DNA of 16,194 nt from an uncultured Treponema sp. (GCF_938029485.1 NZ_CALHGC010000068.1:1-16194); one strand, 5' to 3'. Shown: positions 7,900-15,109, numbered from the stretch's first letter. Notes: generated by a model from the letters alone, not told the origin. Numbers and translations: made by a program.

Positions 7900-8210
7900 G
7901 TTTCTACCGCCTCTGTTGTTAATACGTAAACGGCAGGATCCGAACGATCTACGTCTATTACCTTATACGTCCGTCCGTTTTCTTCAACATGCCATCCTTT
8001 TTCGATTTCTCTTGGCCGTATTCTTATCCCTTGCGTTATCAAGACAGCCGTGCCGTCTCCTATAATCGCGCTTGGGGTAATACGTTGTTTCAAGAATTCC
8101 GCCCACACGGATCCGACATTTTTCCATTCGATAACGGAGCCAAATCCTACATCCTCACCGATAATAGGCTTTTTAAGCGCTATCCTGTGGCGCATCTTCC
8201 CGATATTCAT
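7896..8210 (-). CDS. Head-tail joining protein (SPP1 gp16 / HK97 gp7-type adaptor)
   Basis: The protein has 104 residues and starts MNIGKMRHRIALKKPII. It carries the family's MRHRI start, a central VGSVWAEFLKQR and a C-terminal RTYKVIDVDR strand. This small beta-barrel family forms a ring between connector and tail (stopper). A GGAG sits about 9 bases before the ATG. It lies between the small acidic protein and the gp10-like gene, overlapping the latter by ATGA. Size and motif order fit well. Confidence 0.82.
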   Translation of the reverse strand: MNIGKMRHRIALKKPIIGEDVGFGSVIEWKNVGSVWAEFLKQRITPSAIIGDGTAVLITQGIRIRPREIEKGWHVEENGRTYKVIDVDRSDPAVYVLTTEAVET

Positions 8211-8213
8211 ACT

Positions 8214-8495
8214 TTACGCTCCGGTTTTCTTCGTGCGCCTGACAGTCTTTCTCGTTGTCTTTGGTTTTTCCTTTAGTGTTTCCTCCGGCTCTTCATCTTC
8301 CTGATCTACTTCCTGATCTACTTCTTCATTCTGATTGTCCGCAGAATCATCTTCCGCGTCTTCATCCTGTTCAAGTACTTCTACATATCCGCCGGAAATG
8401 TAGGCAGTTAATTCTTCCGCTGTTCCGTCGTACGTCTCGCCGACATCAACGATTGTTCCGTTTATAATAATTTTCTCCAGTGCTTTTATCAGCAT
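8214..8495 (-). CDS. Small structural-cassette protein of unknown function with acidic middle and basic tail
   Basis: I do not recognise the family beyond similar small proteins often found between connector and head-tail joining genes. I chose the ATG at 8495 (93 residues, MLIKALEK...) over the GTG at 8504, because GAGAGG lies 8 bases before the ATG but abuts the GTG. The first ~45 residues look folded (TIVDVGETYDGTAEELTAYI, GGYVEVLEQ). Then comes a low-complexity acidic segment rich in Asp, Glu and Gln with a repeated EVDQ unit, and finally a basic tail (KPKTTRKTVRRTKKTGA). The charge split suggests an ordered head plus a flexible tail that could touch DNA or another head protein; this is inference. 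Its start overlaps the connector gene's stop region. Confidence 0.7.
   Translation of the reverse strand: MLIKALEKIIINGTIVDVGETYDGTAEELTAYISGGYVEVLEQDEDAEDDSADNQNEEVDQEVDQEDEEPEETLKEKPKTTRKTVRRTKKTGA
8297..8324 (-). repeat. 12-bp in-frame tandem repeat in the acidic segment
   Basis: On the plus strand, CTTCCTGATCTA occurs at 8297-8308 and 8309-8320, followed by a partial CTTC. It encodes a repeated four-residue acidic unit on the minus strand (EVDQ-type). The 12-base period keeps the reading frame, so copy number could change without breaking the gene. Confidence 0.9.
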
Positions 8496-8496
8496 G

Positions 8497-8763
8497 TCAT
8501 TCACCTCTCGTTTCTAATTGCAGTAGTTGTGCAGTAATTGTGAACGGTAATTCTGCCCCCTGTCCTACTGCGTTTCTGTTTTCGTACCAGTACCCTACGA
8601 TCATATGCATACAAAGGATAGATTGGGCGTCAGTCTCTTTGACTTCGACGCCCGTCCCCTGCAAAATAAACGTTTTAGCGGTATCGATGAGTGTCCGGAT
8701 GACCTCGTCTTCCTGGTTTCCGTCAACTCGGAGATACGCTTTAACGCCATCCAGAATGCTCAT
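8497..8763 (-). CDS. Head-tail connector protein, HK97 gp6-like
   Basis: This 88-residue all-helical protein starts MSILDGVKAYLRVDGNQEDEV. The LRVDG(N)xEDExI start, a LIDTAKTFILQGTGV helix and a MIVGYWYENRNAV helix are the pattern of the gp6-like connector family. These form a 12- or 13-subunit ring under the portal. An AAGGAGG lies a few bases before the ATG. The gene directly follows the capsid gene, as in HK97-type cassettes. Confidence 0.87.
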   Translation of the reverse strand: MSILDGVKAYLRVDGNQEDEVIRTLIDTAKTFILQGTGVEVKETDAQSILCMHMIVGYWYENRNAVGQGAELPFTITAQLLQLETRGE

Positions 8764-8775
8764 AATACCTCCTTC

Positions 8776-9921
8776 TTATGCAAGCGTTAGCTCGCCGTAT
8801 ACGGCTGCGGCGCTGTCAAACGCTTTAACGTCAAGCCTTGTAATTGCTTTAATGTCGTAAGAATCGCGAATAAATGAGTTCCCGCCGATACCCGTGCCTT
8901 CGAGTGTAATAAGCTGGCGGTCAAAGAGTACGATTGCATCCGCCAGAGACCCGACAATAATCGGCGCAACTTTCTTTGGGGATGTCACAGTCGGCAAGTA
9001 CTTGTTGCTGACAACGGTAACCGGATGGGCAAACAGCAGTTTTTGCGTCGGATTAAGCGGATTCGGCTGAAGCAGGTAACGCCCTTCGGAGTCTTTCAAC
9101 TTGTCTAAGAAGTTAAATCCGTCCTGATTAGTAACAATGCCGGACACCAAAGAAATCGCCGGGTCAAGATCCACATTCAGAATATCTTTCAAGCTGTCTA
9201 CATTAGCAACGGGCTTCTTTGCCAGTGTTTTCATGATTGCAATGATCAGGCTATTTCTTGTGACCACATCTTTCTTAGCAAACCACGCACTCACATAAGA
9301 AATGAGATTCTGGTCTGTGTCAGACAACATCTCTTTTGAAATCGGAAGAATGCCTGCATATTTTTTGATCGCGTATGCGATTTTTTCAAATTTCGGACCG
9401 TCGATTTCTTTGATTGTTGCCATTTCATCAACGCTTTCAAGCGGCGTCATTTCTGCCCATTTTTCCATAACGCGGGAGCCGGTCATAGTAGTTGTAGGCG
9501 TAATCGTGACAAGCTGGTCCAGCGGATTCAGCGCTCTCTTGAGTTCGTTGATTTTAGTTGAGATGTCCTGCGGAACGATAAGCCCGCCGTCGGCGTCAAC
9601 TCCCGCTTTCATGCCCGCCCTGGCTTCTTTCAACACTTCGGCTTCCGCGTCCGTCGGCATCTGGCGCTTAATCTCTTTCACAAGCCCGCTGAACATAAGA
9701 TCTCTTTTTTCTTCGTCAGTGATTTCAGCCGCGCGTGCCGCCGGGGGAACTGTCGCCGGAACATCTGCCAGCGTTTGTTCAATCTCCAGCTGCCTTTTGA
9801 GTTCTCTTAATTCAGCTGTTTTACTTTCCGCTTCGTCAAGTTTTTTATCTGCCATTAACGCGCGGATTTCTTCGGTTACTTTTGCCATCCTCTGTCGCAA
9901 TTCTCTTTCTTTTTCTGTCAT
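8776..9921 (-). CDS. Major capsid protein, HK97 fold, with N-terminal delta/scaffold domain
   Basis: The protein has 381 residues from the ATG at 9921. That start has GGAGG with an 8-base spacer; the in-frame ATG at 9936 overlaps the GGAGG itself and is unlikely. Residues 1-~50 are a charged coiled coil (KERELRQRMAKVTEEIRALM...), the internal scaffold or delta domain. The MKAGVDADGGLIVPQDISTKI segment marks the beginning of the HK97-fold body. Later blocks include MEKWAEMTPLESVDEMA, ILPISKEMLSDTDQNLISYV, TNQDGFNFLDKLKDSEGRYLLQP and the C-terminal IVLFDRQLITLEGTG region. The preceding prohead protease is expected to remove the delta domain during maturation. A terminator-like hairpin sits immediately before its ribosome binding site. 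Confidence 0.93.
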   Translation of the reverse strand: MTEKERELRQRMAKVTEEIRALMADKKLDEAESKTAELRELKRQLEIEQTLADVPATVPPAARAAEITDEEKRDLMFSGLVKEIKRQMPTDAEAEVLKEARAGMKAGVDADGGLIVPQDISTKINELKRALNPLDQLVTITPTTTMTGSRVMEKWAEMTPLESVDEMATIKEIDGPKFEKIAYAIKKYAGILPISKEMLSDTDQNLISYVSAWFAKKDVVTRNSLIIAIMKTLAKKPVANVDSLKDILNVDLDPAISLVSGIVTNQDGFNFLDKLKDSEGRYLLQPNPLNPTQKLLFAHPVTVVSNKYLPTVTSPKKVAPIIVGSLADAIVLFDRQLITLEGTGIGGNSFIRDSYDIKAITRLDVKAFDSAAAVYGELTLA

Positions 9922-9938
9922 TTCTTTTACCTCCATTT

Positions 9939-9959
9939 AAAAAACCGCCATTTGGCGGT
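9939..9959 (-). terminator. Terminator-like hairpin in the protease-capsid gap
   Basis: On the minus strand, ACCGCC pairs with GGCGGT around a 4-base AAAT loop, and a run of T follows to 9939. The hairpin begins 3 bases after the protease stop and ends just before the capsid ribosome binding site. The stem is only 6 bp but GC-rich. It could act as an intrinsic terminator or attenuator, or as a 5' stabiliser for a capsid-first transcript. Confidence 0.6.
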
Positions 9960-9962
9960 AAA

Positions 9963-10586
9963 TTACTGATTCAACAATTCAAGCTCTATGTTGAGCATTC
10001 GCTTTCGGATATTTGCCTGCTCTTCTTTTAGTGAATTAACATACGCTTCTTTCGATTCTTGCATTGATCTCTGTACTGCTTGTGCTTCGGTGTCCGGGTA
10101 TGCCGGAGTCGTTACAATAGAAACGTCCCATAATCGCTCGATATGCTTAACCGCCCGGTGGTACATTTCTTTTTCACTCTCATATGACCAGTCTGCACCG
10201 TTCTCTGCCAGCGTAAATGCAAAAGAACACTGATTGACAACGCCTGCGGCCATATTAGTCATTAAGTCTTTAGCGTAAGCCGTATCGGTCGGAATCAAGC
10301 TAAACCGCAACCCCGTATCATCTACCGACAATTCCATGTGTCCCGGTCCTTCGCGGACGGTATTTCTTGCCAGCGGATAGTTCGGATCGTGATTAATCAG
10401 CGCTACGACGTTAGACATGTCCGTTTTATCAAGACACCCGCGCTCTAAGATTTCATCAACGCCTCCGAAGTCTTCCGACCGTTTTCCGAACTTGAGAGCA
10501 TACCCCTCCAATACAATGGTTTTACCGTCGTCCAGTGTCCGAATTTCAAACTGCGTCTGATTGATTCTTCTTTCCCTTTTCCCCAT
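9963..10586 (-). CDS. HK97-family prohead protease
   Basis: The protein has 207 residues from the ATG at 10586, chosen because GGAGG lies 8 bases upstream. The GTG at 10595 and ATG at 10592 are too close to it. With this start the catalytic His is His66 in ALINHDPNYPLARN and the nucleophile is Ser121 in VNQCSFAF. WDVSIVTTPAYP near residues 153-163 is the usual late block. The start EIRTLDDGKTIVLEGYALKFG is also typical. It is a herpesvirus-like serine protease that trims the capsid protein delta domain inside the prohead. The gene overlaps the end of the portal gene by about 41 bases, and a hairpin follows its stop. Confidence 0.92.
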   Translation of the reverse strand: MGKRERRINQTQFEIRTLDDGKTIVLEGYALKFGKRSEDFGGVDEILERGCLDKTDMSNVVALINHDPNYPLARNTVREGPGHMELSVDDTGLRFSLIPTDTAYAKDLMTNMAAGVVNQCSFAFTLAENGADWSYESEKEMYHRAVKHIERLWDVSIVTTPAYPDTEAQAVQRSMQESKEAYVNSLKEEQANIRKRMLNIELELLNQ

Positions 10587-11817
10587 TATCATCACCTCCT
10601 TTCAGTGTTCCGCTCTTCGCTTTTGCTAATTGCAAATCTTTCAGAACGGTAATGTCTGTATAATTGAGCGAGGCGAGATGAATATCACCAACGTCGCCTA
10701 TACATTCCATTTCTTCCATGTCACGGATCTCATTAAGCGTATAAATACCGGCATAGAGCATGTCTTTGTAGTATTCAGCCCTTGCTTTACTATCGCCTCT
10801 GAGTTCAGCCGCGGCGTTGAATTTCACATAATAGTTTTCTCTTTCTGGTTCAGTAAACAGTTTATAGTTGATTTCCTGTTCCCATGATGTAAAGATCGGA
10901 AGAAGCGTTGTTTTGATGTAGTCAAGGCTCATTGCTTCGGCGTTAGCATACGTCGCACGATCCAGCTGTGCCAGTTTATGCGGCGGTATTCTGTACACCT
11001 TGGCGACTTCGTTAATCCCGAATTTCTGTGTTTCGATGAACTGCGCCTGATCAAGCTGCATGCCAAGCGACTTATACTCCATCCCCAGATCAAGAACAGC
11101 TACACGCCCGGCATTATCTATACCGCCGTTGATTTTTTCCCATTCTTGACGGAGTTTCTTTTTCGCTTCCGGATTGATCTTCGACGCTGCTTGCAACACG
11201 CCGTGCGTCATTGTTCCATTTTTGTAAAATTGGCTCTGAAATTTCTTGATTGCATTTTGGCTGTCCAGCTCGTCAATCAGCGTCCGCCATTTCGGCACGC
11301 CGATGAGCCCGTCTTTTGACATTTCATAAAAATGCAAGACATCATGCGGCTGTAGATGGTACATCGCCCCTTTTGCATCGCTTGTCGTATATGTCAGCGT
11401 TCCAGTGACCACGTTTAATCGGATCGTCGTTTTTGTCGGGTCAAGCGGCCATAATGACTTCGGATACCCGTCTGTCCCCCATTCTATATAAGCGATAGCG
11501 TTTCCGTAAAATCCCATGTGATATTGCAGCGTTCGTTTGAACGCAAGCGGTGTCATAAGCGGATTCGGTCGTTTATACAGCAGTTTAGCGACAGGATGTT
11601 TCATCCCTTCCGTCTTTTTCCCGCCGGTCCTGAATGTGTGGATCGGCAGTTTACCGATGTCGTCAGCCAAAATGTTGACGCACGTATAAATGTTGCTGTT
11701 TTTACTTGCCGTTGCCGCCGTTACGCCGTCACCGTTAATGGCGGATATGAGCCAGTCTGCAGGGCTAAGCAGTGTACCCGAGTCCGTCGGGTTTGAAAAA
11801 AGCTGTCTTAAAAGCAT
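10546..11817 (-). CDS. Portal protein, HK97/SPP1-type phage portal family
   Basis: This 423-residue protein is of normal length for HK97-type portals. Characteristic parts are the N-terminal VYTCVNILADDIGKLPIHTFR-like block (here NIYTCVNILADDIGKLPIH), HPVAKLLYKRPNPLMTPLAFKR, GNAIAYIEWGTDGYPKSLWPLDP, the EVAKVYRIPPHKLAQLDRATYANAEA helix region and TLNEIRDMEEM near the C-terminus. It forms the dodecameric ring through which DNA enters and leaves the head and to which the terminase docks. Its ATG shares one base with the stop of the small membrane protein gene (TAATG), so it is probably coupled to it. The 3' end overlaps the protease start. Confidence 0.93.
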   Translation of the reverse strand: MLLRQLFSNPTDSGTLLSPADWLISAINGDGVTAATASKNSNIYTCVNILADDIGKLPIHTFRTGGKKTEGMKHPVAKLLYKRPNPLMTPLAFKRTLQYHMGFYGNAIAYIEWGTDGYPKSLWPLDPTKTTIRLNVVTGTLTYTTSDAKGAMYHLQPHDVLHFYEMSKDGLIGVPKWRTLIDELDSQNAIKKFQSQFYKNGTMTHGVLQAASKINPEAKKKLRQEWEKINGGIDNAGRVAVLDLGMEYKSLGMQLDQAQFIETQKFGINEVAKVYRIPPHKLAQLDRATYANAEAMSLDYIKTTLLPIFTSWEQEINYKLFTEPERENYYVKFNAAAELRGDSKARAEYYKDMLYAGIYTLNEIRDMEEMECIGDVGDIHLASLNYTDITVLKDLQLAKAKSGTLKGGDDNGEKGKKNQSDAV

Positions 11818-11987
11818 TATTTACCACCGCCTCTCTGCGCTTTGGCAAAAATAAATGCCAAAATCAGGCACTCTATAGCCGCGGTATATACCGCGACCAC
11901 GGGAGATATCAATACACCGCCGGCAATCATTAGAATGCACCCGACGAACAGAAAAATGTCGTCAATCACATACAATATCTTTTTCAC
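11817..11987 (-). CDS. Small two-helix membrane protein between large terminase and portal
   Basis: This 56-residue ORF starts with GTG at 11987-11985; AGGAGG lies 4 bases upstream. The competing ATG at 11989 gives only ATG TGA. It begins (M)KKILYVIDDIFLFVGCILM, followed by a GG turn and a second hydrophobic run (VVAVYTAAIECLILAFIFA), and ends in a basic/Gly tail KAQRGGGK. This predicts two transmembrane helices in a hairpin. The TAA overlaps the portal ATG by one base. I know of short membrane ORFs at this place in related prophages but no established function; a role at the membrane during head assembly, or simply coupling portal translation, would be guesses. The tight fit, strong ribosome binding site and clear hydrophobic pattern make it a real gene. 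Confidence 0.78.
   Translation of the reverse strand: MKKILYVIDDIFLFVGCILMIAGGVLISPVVAVYTAAIECLILAFIFAKAQRGGGK
11880..11895. repeat. 16-bp perfect palindrome
   Basis: The sequence CGCGGTATATACCGCG reads the same on both strands. It lies inside the small membrane protein gene. A perfect 16-bp palindrome is expected roughly 0.25 times by chance in a window this long, so it may be a binding site or nothing. Confidence 0.9.
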
Positions 11988-11997
11988 ATGTCCTCCT

Positions 11998-13716
11998 TTA
12001 TAAGCTGAAATCGTCGCTCAAAATATAATCACTCATATCATCTTCTTCGGTAATCCGCGCACGTGTAAACGCATTGATTACCGACGCTATCGGGTCAATT
12101 CTGTTTGTTGATTTTTCTTTGTCAAGCATGATGTTTTCGTTTTGGTCTTTTTTTGTGACCGCGTTACTGATTGACCAGTCAAGCAGCGGATTTTCAAAAT
12201 GCAAAATGTTTCCCTGATACGCATTTTCTCTAAATGATTTTGTCGGTTCGGATAAAGTCATCATGCCCTGCCGGACTTCGACACATGTATACTCCAGTTT
12301 TTCAAGTTCCTGCGCATAATAAGTTGCGTTATACGGGTCATAGCAGATTTCTTTAATGTTCAGTCCCAGCTCTTCCGCCGTTTCCACCATCCACTTTGTC
12401 ATGTATCGATAATCGACTACTTCTCCAGAATTGACCGTCAGCCAGCCACCGCGGGCGTAGTAATCATACGGCACTCTGTCTGTTTTTATCTTTCTCTGCA
12501 GCGTTTCTTCCGGAATGAAGCTGTGACCGAGGACAATATACTTCGTCACATCCTTTTTGACCGGAATAACCAGTCCGATGGACGTCAAATCGACTTTACT
12601 TGATAAGTCCATACCAACATATGCATCCAGTCCGTATAGGTCGTAGCTTTCTATCCGCCCCCTGGTGTTCCATTTCCCCATGTCCATATACGAGGCTCCG
12701 GACTGCTGATTCCATATGTTCATGTTTTTCGTGAGAAATGATGACATTTTTTCTGGTGTCTCAACTGCCACTTTCAACGCGCTCCTTATATTCGCAATGC
12801 CCTCCGGATATGTCGCCACAATCGGGTTTGCTTTTATCCAGCATTTTTCGTTTTTAACATCATCAATTAGGTTTCCTTCTTTATCTTTGTCCAGCTCATT
12901 GACCATACAGAAATAGTCCGGTACGTCATAATCAATGTCCGGATTGAGGATCTTTTCTACCAGCGGATATTCTACTCTGTAACACGGTCCCCCGAAGTTC
13001 GTCCCCGCGGTAGTGATGATAAACAGCAGCGGCTGTTTTCTGGCCATCATACCGGTGTCTATGACATCTAATATTTCGGACGTCGGATGCGCGTGATACT
13101 CGTCAATCAGACCGCACTGCGGATTGAGACCGTCCCCGGTCTTCCCGTCATCTTTTGACAGCGCCCGGATAATCGAATCGCTTTTCAAGTGTCGGATGGT
13201 ACCATAACTTTCTTTCCACTTTCCTTTCATCTCCGGCCATCGCCTAAGCATTGCCAGAATTTCATTGTAGATGATTTTTGACTGGATGCTTTTCGTAGCC
13301 CCAATGTAGACTTCTGACATCGGCTCCCCCATGGCCATCATTTCATAGTCACCGACTATGGCGAGTGATTGTGATTTCGCATTTTTCCTCCCAACCTGCC
13401 AATACGCTTTTTTAAAACGCCGGAGCCCCGTATCTTTATTGACCCATCCGTAGATATTTCCGAAAATAAACCGCCGGATAGGCTCAAAAATAATGGGCTG
13501 CCCAGCTAAGATTCCTTTTGTGTGCTTATGCATCGCGGCCCATGCAAAGAATCTCTCTGCTCTTTTTTCATCAAATACATACGGAAATTTCTTCGTCCCC
13601 GCCATTTCTATATCCCGCAAAAAACGCATACATGCCCAGCGATGTTTTTGGCATATATGCGTTTTGTCTTTTATACATTTCCTGCTGTACCTGATAATCT
13701 CTTGTTTCAGTGTCAT
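11998..13716 (-). CDS. terL: Terminase large subunit
   Basis: The 572-residue length and motif order fit the Terminase_1 (HK97-like) family. The ATPase has an adenine-side AYWQVGRKNAKSQS with Walker A at residues 109-117 (Lys114) and Walker B CGLIDEYH at 201-208 with Asp205/Glu206. A LLFIITTAGTNFGGPCY block follows, as coupling motif. The C-terminal RNase H-like nuclease shows YVGMDLSSKVDLTSIGLV with Asp370 and Asp376 as likely metal ligands, and a later NRIDPIASVINAF block. It pumps DNA into the prohead through the portal and cuts it. The ATG overlaps the TerS stop by ATGA. Near its stop lies the AGGAGG used by the small membrane protein. Confidence 0.95.
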   Translation of the reverse strand: MTLKQEIIRYSRKCIKDKTHICQKHRWACMRFLRDIEMAGTKKFPYVFDEKRAERFFAWAAMHKHTKGILAGQPIIFEPIRRFIFGNIYGWVNKDTGLRRFKKAYWQVGRKNAKSQSLAIVGDYEMMAMGEPMSEVYIGATKSIQSKIIYNEILAMLRRWPEMKGKWKESYGTIRHLKSDSIIRALSKDDGKTGDGLNPQCGLIDEYHAHPTSEILDVIDTGMMARKQPLLFIITTAGTNFGGPCYRVEYPLVEKILNPDIDYDVPDYFCMVNELDKDKEGNLIDDVKNEKCWIKANPIVATYPEGIANIRSALKVAVETPEKMSSFLTKNMNIWNQQSGASYMDMGKWNTRGRIESYDLYGLDAYVGMDLSSKVDLTSIGLVIPVKKDVTKYIVLGHSFIPEETLQRKIKTDRVPYDYYARGGWLTVNSGEVVDYRYMTKWMVETAEELGLNIKEICYDPYNATYYAQELEKLEYTCVEVRQGMMTLSEPTKSFRENAYQGNILHFENPLLDWSISNAVTKKDQNENIMLDKEKSTNRIDPIASVINAFTRARITEEDDMSDYILSDDFSL

Positions 13717-14288
13717 ACATCAAAACCTCTTTTACTTAGCGGGTCTTCCTCTTTCTTTTCAGGCTCTTTCGGTACATTCTTCACTTTTGCAAGCGGGGAA
13801 AGGAATAGTCTGTCTTCCATCTGTACAAGTGCTGACATTTTCGCATTTATGGCTTTGTCCATTGCCATGATGCCGCCGGTAGATAAAATGTACTCTATCT
13901 TCTCGTAGAGCTTTGCGGCTTTTCGTTGACTGTATTCTGCTTCAAGAATTTCCTGTGTTGCAGTCGTTTCTTCACCTGTTAATTCTATTCGAGCAATCTT
14001 GTCCCGGCGTTCTATTAAATCTATGTACTGCGCAAACGCCATGCAGTACCTCGCAATCACTCCGATGTCCGCCGATGAAACGAATTTGAAACCGGTGTAA
14101 AGTTTCTTGATTTCTTTCCATTTTTTGTATGCTTCTTTATTCGTTTTTACATAAACCGGGCATACTAATTTCTGTTCTCCGAGATGTATTTCTGATTTTT
14201 TTCTGTGTTCAATTTCAGCTTTCGTCAGGTGACTCGGATTGCCTGAAACTATATGTAAATCAATAGGTTTTGCTGGACGCCCGGACAT
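13713..14288 (-). CDS. terS: Terminase small subunit, P27 family
   Basis: The protein has 191 residues and starts MSGRPAKPIDLHIVSGNPSH. The GRPAKP-type start followed by HLTKAEIEHRKKSE is the recognisable N-terminus of P27-family small terminases in Bacillota phages. The remainder is helical (YKKWKEIKKLY, ADIGVIARYCMAFAQYIDL) with a Lys/Glu-rich tail. It binds the packaging site and presents it to TerL. AAAGGAGGGATAAC precedes the ATG, a strong ribosome binding site. HNH lies just upstream and TerL overlaps downstream by ATGA, which is the standard HNH-TerS-TerL cos-type arrangement. Confidence 0.9.
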   Translation of the reverse strand: MSGRPAKPIDLHIVSGNPSHLTKAEIEHRKKSEIHLGEQKLVCPVYVKTNKEAYKKWKEIKKLYTGFKFVSSADIGVIARYCMAFAQYIDLIERRDKIARIELTGEETTATQEILEAEYSQRKAAKLYEKIEYILSTGGIMAMDKAINAKMSALVQMEDRLFLSPLAKVKNVPKEPEKKEEDPLSKRGFDV

Positions 14289-14447
14289 GTTATCCCTCCT
14301 TTCTTTTTAATGTTGCCATTTTCGCATAATTGACATTTCAACGCATGCGTTTAATGTAAGGTCCATTTCCCGAATTTTTTTCACAAAAGAGGAGGCGCAC
14401 GGTACTGTCGCACCCGGTCAAAACATTTTTGCCCCGGGGGTAGTCTG
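14289..14447 (-). other. HNH-terS intergenic region, candidate packaging (cos) site
   Basis: No ORF occupies this 159-base gap. It holds the terS ribosome binding site, a C/G-rich palindrome CCCCGGGG at 14432-14439, a GCAC...GGT motif repeated around 14392-14420 and a 12-bp palindrome at 14340-14351. In cos-type phages with adjacent HNH, TerS and TerL genes the cohesive-end site often lies here. That is established for the gene arrangement but only inferred for these bases. Confidence 0.4.
14333..14357. repeat. Dyad element upstream of terS (12-bp palindrome with flanking arms)
   Basis: AACGCATGCGTT at 14340-14351 is a perfect palindrome. It is flanked by ACATT (14333-14337) and AATGT (14353-14357), which continue the dyad with a one-base offset. 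The core alone would be expected a few times by chance; the arms and the location in the terS leader make it more notable. It could be a terminase or regulator binding site. Confidence 0.6.
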
Positions 14448-14825
14448 TCAAGCTTTAATTTTATTTCCAAATCCGCCGTTTTCTCTCGCTGTTTTCTTGT
14501 CGTGACATCTCTTGTTCATTGCCTGCCAGTTGCTTTCATCCCAAAAAAGATCTTGATTGCCTCTGTGAGGAATGATATGGTCAACAACATTAGCCGGCAG
14601 CGGATGCCTAGATGCTTTACACTCCGGGCACTCGCAGAACGGATGTTGCGTTAAAAATGCTTTTCGTGCTTTCATCCATTTGTAATTGTATCCTCGTTTT
14701 GACGGTGACCCCCGTTCAAACTCTTTCGGATTTCTTATGTGCAGTTGTTTATGTTTATCGCAATAGTTTTCTCTCGTTAATGCGCGGCATCCGGGATGTC
14801 CGCATTCTCGCAATGCTCTTCTCAT
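14448..14825 (-). CDS. HNH endonuclease, packaging-associated
   Basis: I prefer the ATG at 14825 (125 residues, MRRALRECGHPGC...), since homologues usually start just before this first cysteine block; an ATG at 14897 would add 24 residues with no good ribosome binding site. Even the chosen start has only a weak GGGGG upstream. Cys8, Cys13, Cys22 and His25 form a zinc-finger-like N-terminus. Cys64/Cys66/Cys69 and Cys107 probably form the structural zinc site. The HNH core is VVDHIIPHRGN...NWQAMNKRCHDKKT with Asp82/His83, His87, Asn99 and His108. Such HNH proteins encoded beside terminase are known to be needed with the terminase for cos cleavage in HK97-like phages. Confidence 0.87.
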   Translation of the reverse strand: MRRALRECGHPGCRALTRENYCDKHKQLHIRNPKEFERGSPSKRGYNYKWMKARKAFLTQHPFCECPECKASRHPLPANVVDHIIPHRGNQDLFWDESNWQAMNKRCHDKKTARENGGFGNKIKA

Positions 14826-14914
14826 ATTGCCCCCATCAGGCAGTTGTACACCGCCGGAAATACAAAAGCCGCCCATTTCTGAACGGCTGCAAGGCATTTT
14901 TTATTGTGCTTTGA

Positions 14915-15109
14915 TTAAATCTTTCCATAAACCCGTTCCATCCCCGCACGGGTTACAAGCCAGATGTGCCCCGACTTGCGGCACTCTTCGCTCGTAAACC
15001 GCGGTGGATACCCTCTTTGACCGGAACACGCCTGTTTTATTGTTACAACAGGTATGTTCCACAATTCTGCCGCTTCTGCTGTTGTCATAACCTTTTCAAT
15101 TAATTTCAT
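14915..15109 (-). CDS. Small helix-turn-helix DNA-binding protein
   Basis: The protein has 64 residues from the ATG at 15109 (MKLIEKVMTTAEAAELWNIP). MTTAEAAELWNIPVVTIKQAC at residues 8-28 is a MerR/excisionase-like helix-turn-helix. RFTSEECRKSGHIWLVTRAGMERVYG is the conserved tail of a small HTH family I recognise from Bacillota prophages between ArpU and HNH. The same frame is open up to 15265, but the extra 52 residues overlap a tiny membrane ORF and have no helix-turn-helix relation, so I use the inner start. That start overlaps the stop of the 26-residue peptide (TAATG), which suggests coupling, since its own ribosome binding site is weak. It could regulate the late operon or the packaging genes; the target is unknown. 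Confidence 0.75.
   Translation of the reverse strand: MKLIEKVMTTAEAAELWNIPVVTIKQACSGQRGYPPRFTSEECRKSGHIWLVTRAGMERVYGKI

Noticed and set aside
9922..9936. ATG at 9936 as the capsid start
   Set aside because: Its bases form part of the GGAGG that serves the ATG at 9921, which has ideal spacing.
14826..14897. Upstream starts for the HNH endonuclease
   Set aside because: ATGs at 14897 and 14876 add residues without any ribosome binding site, and the family normally starts just before the first cysteine motif.
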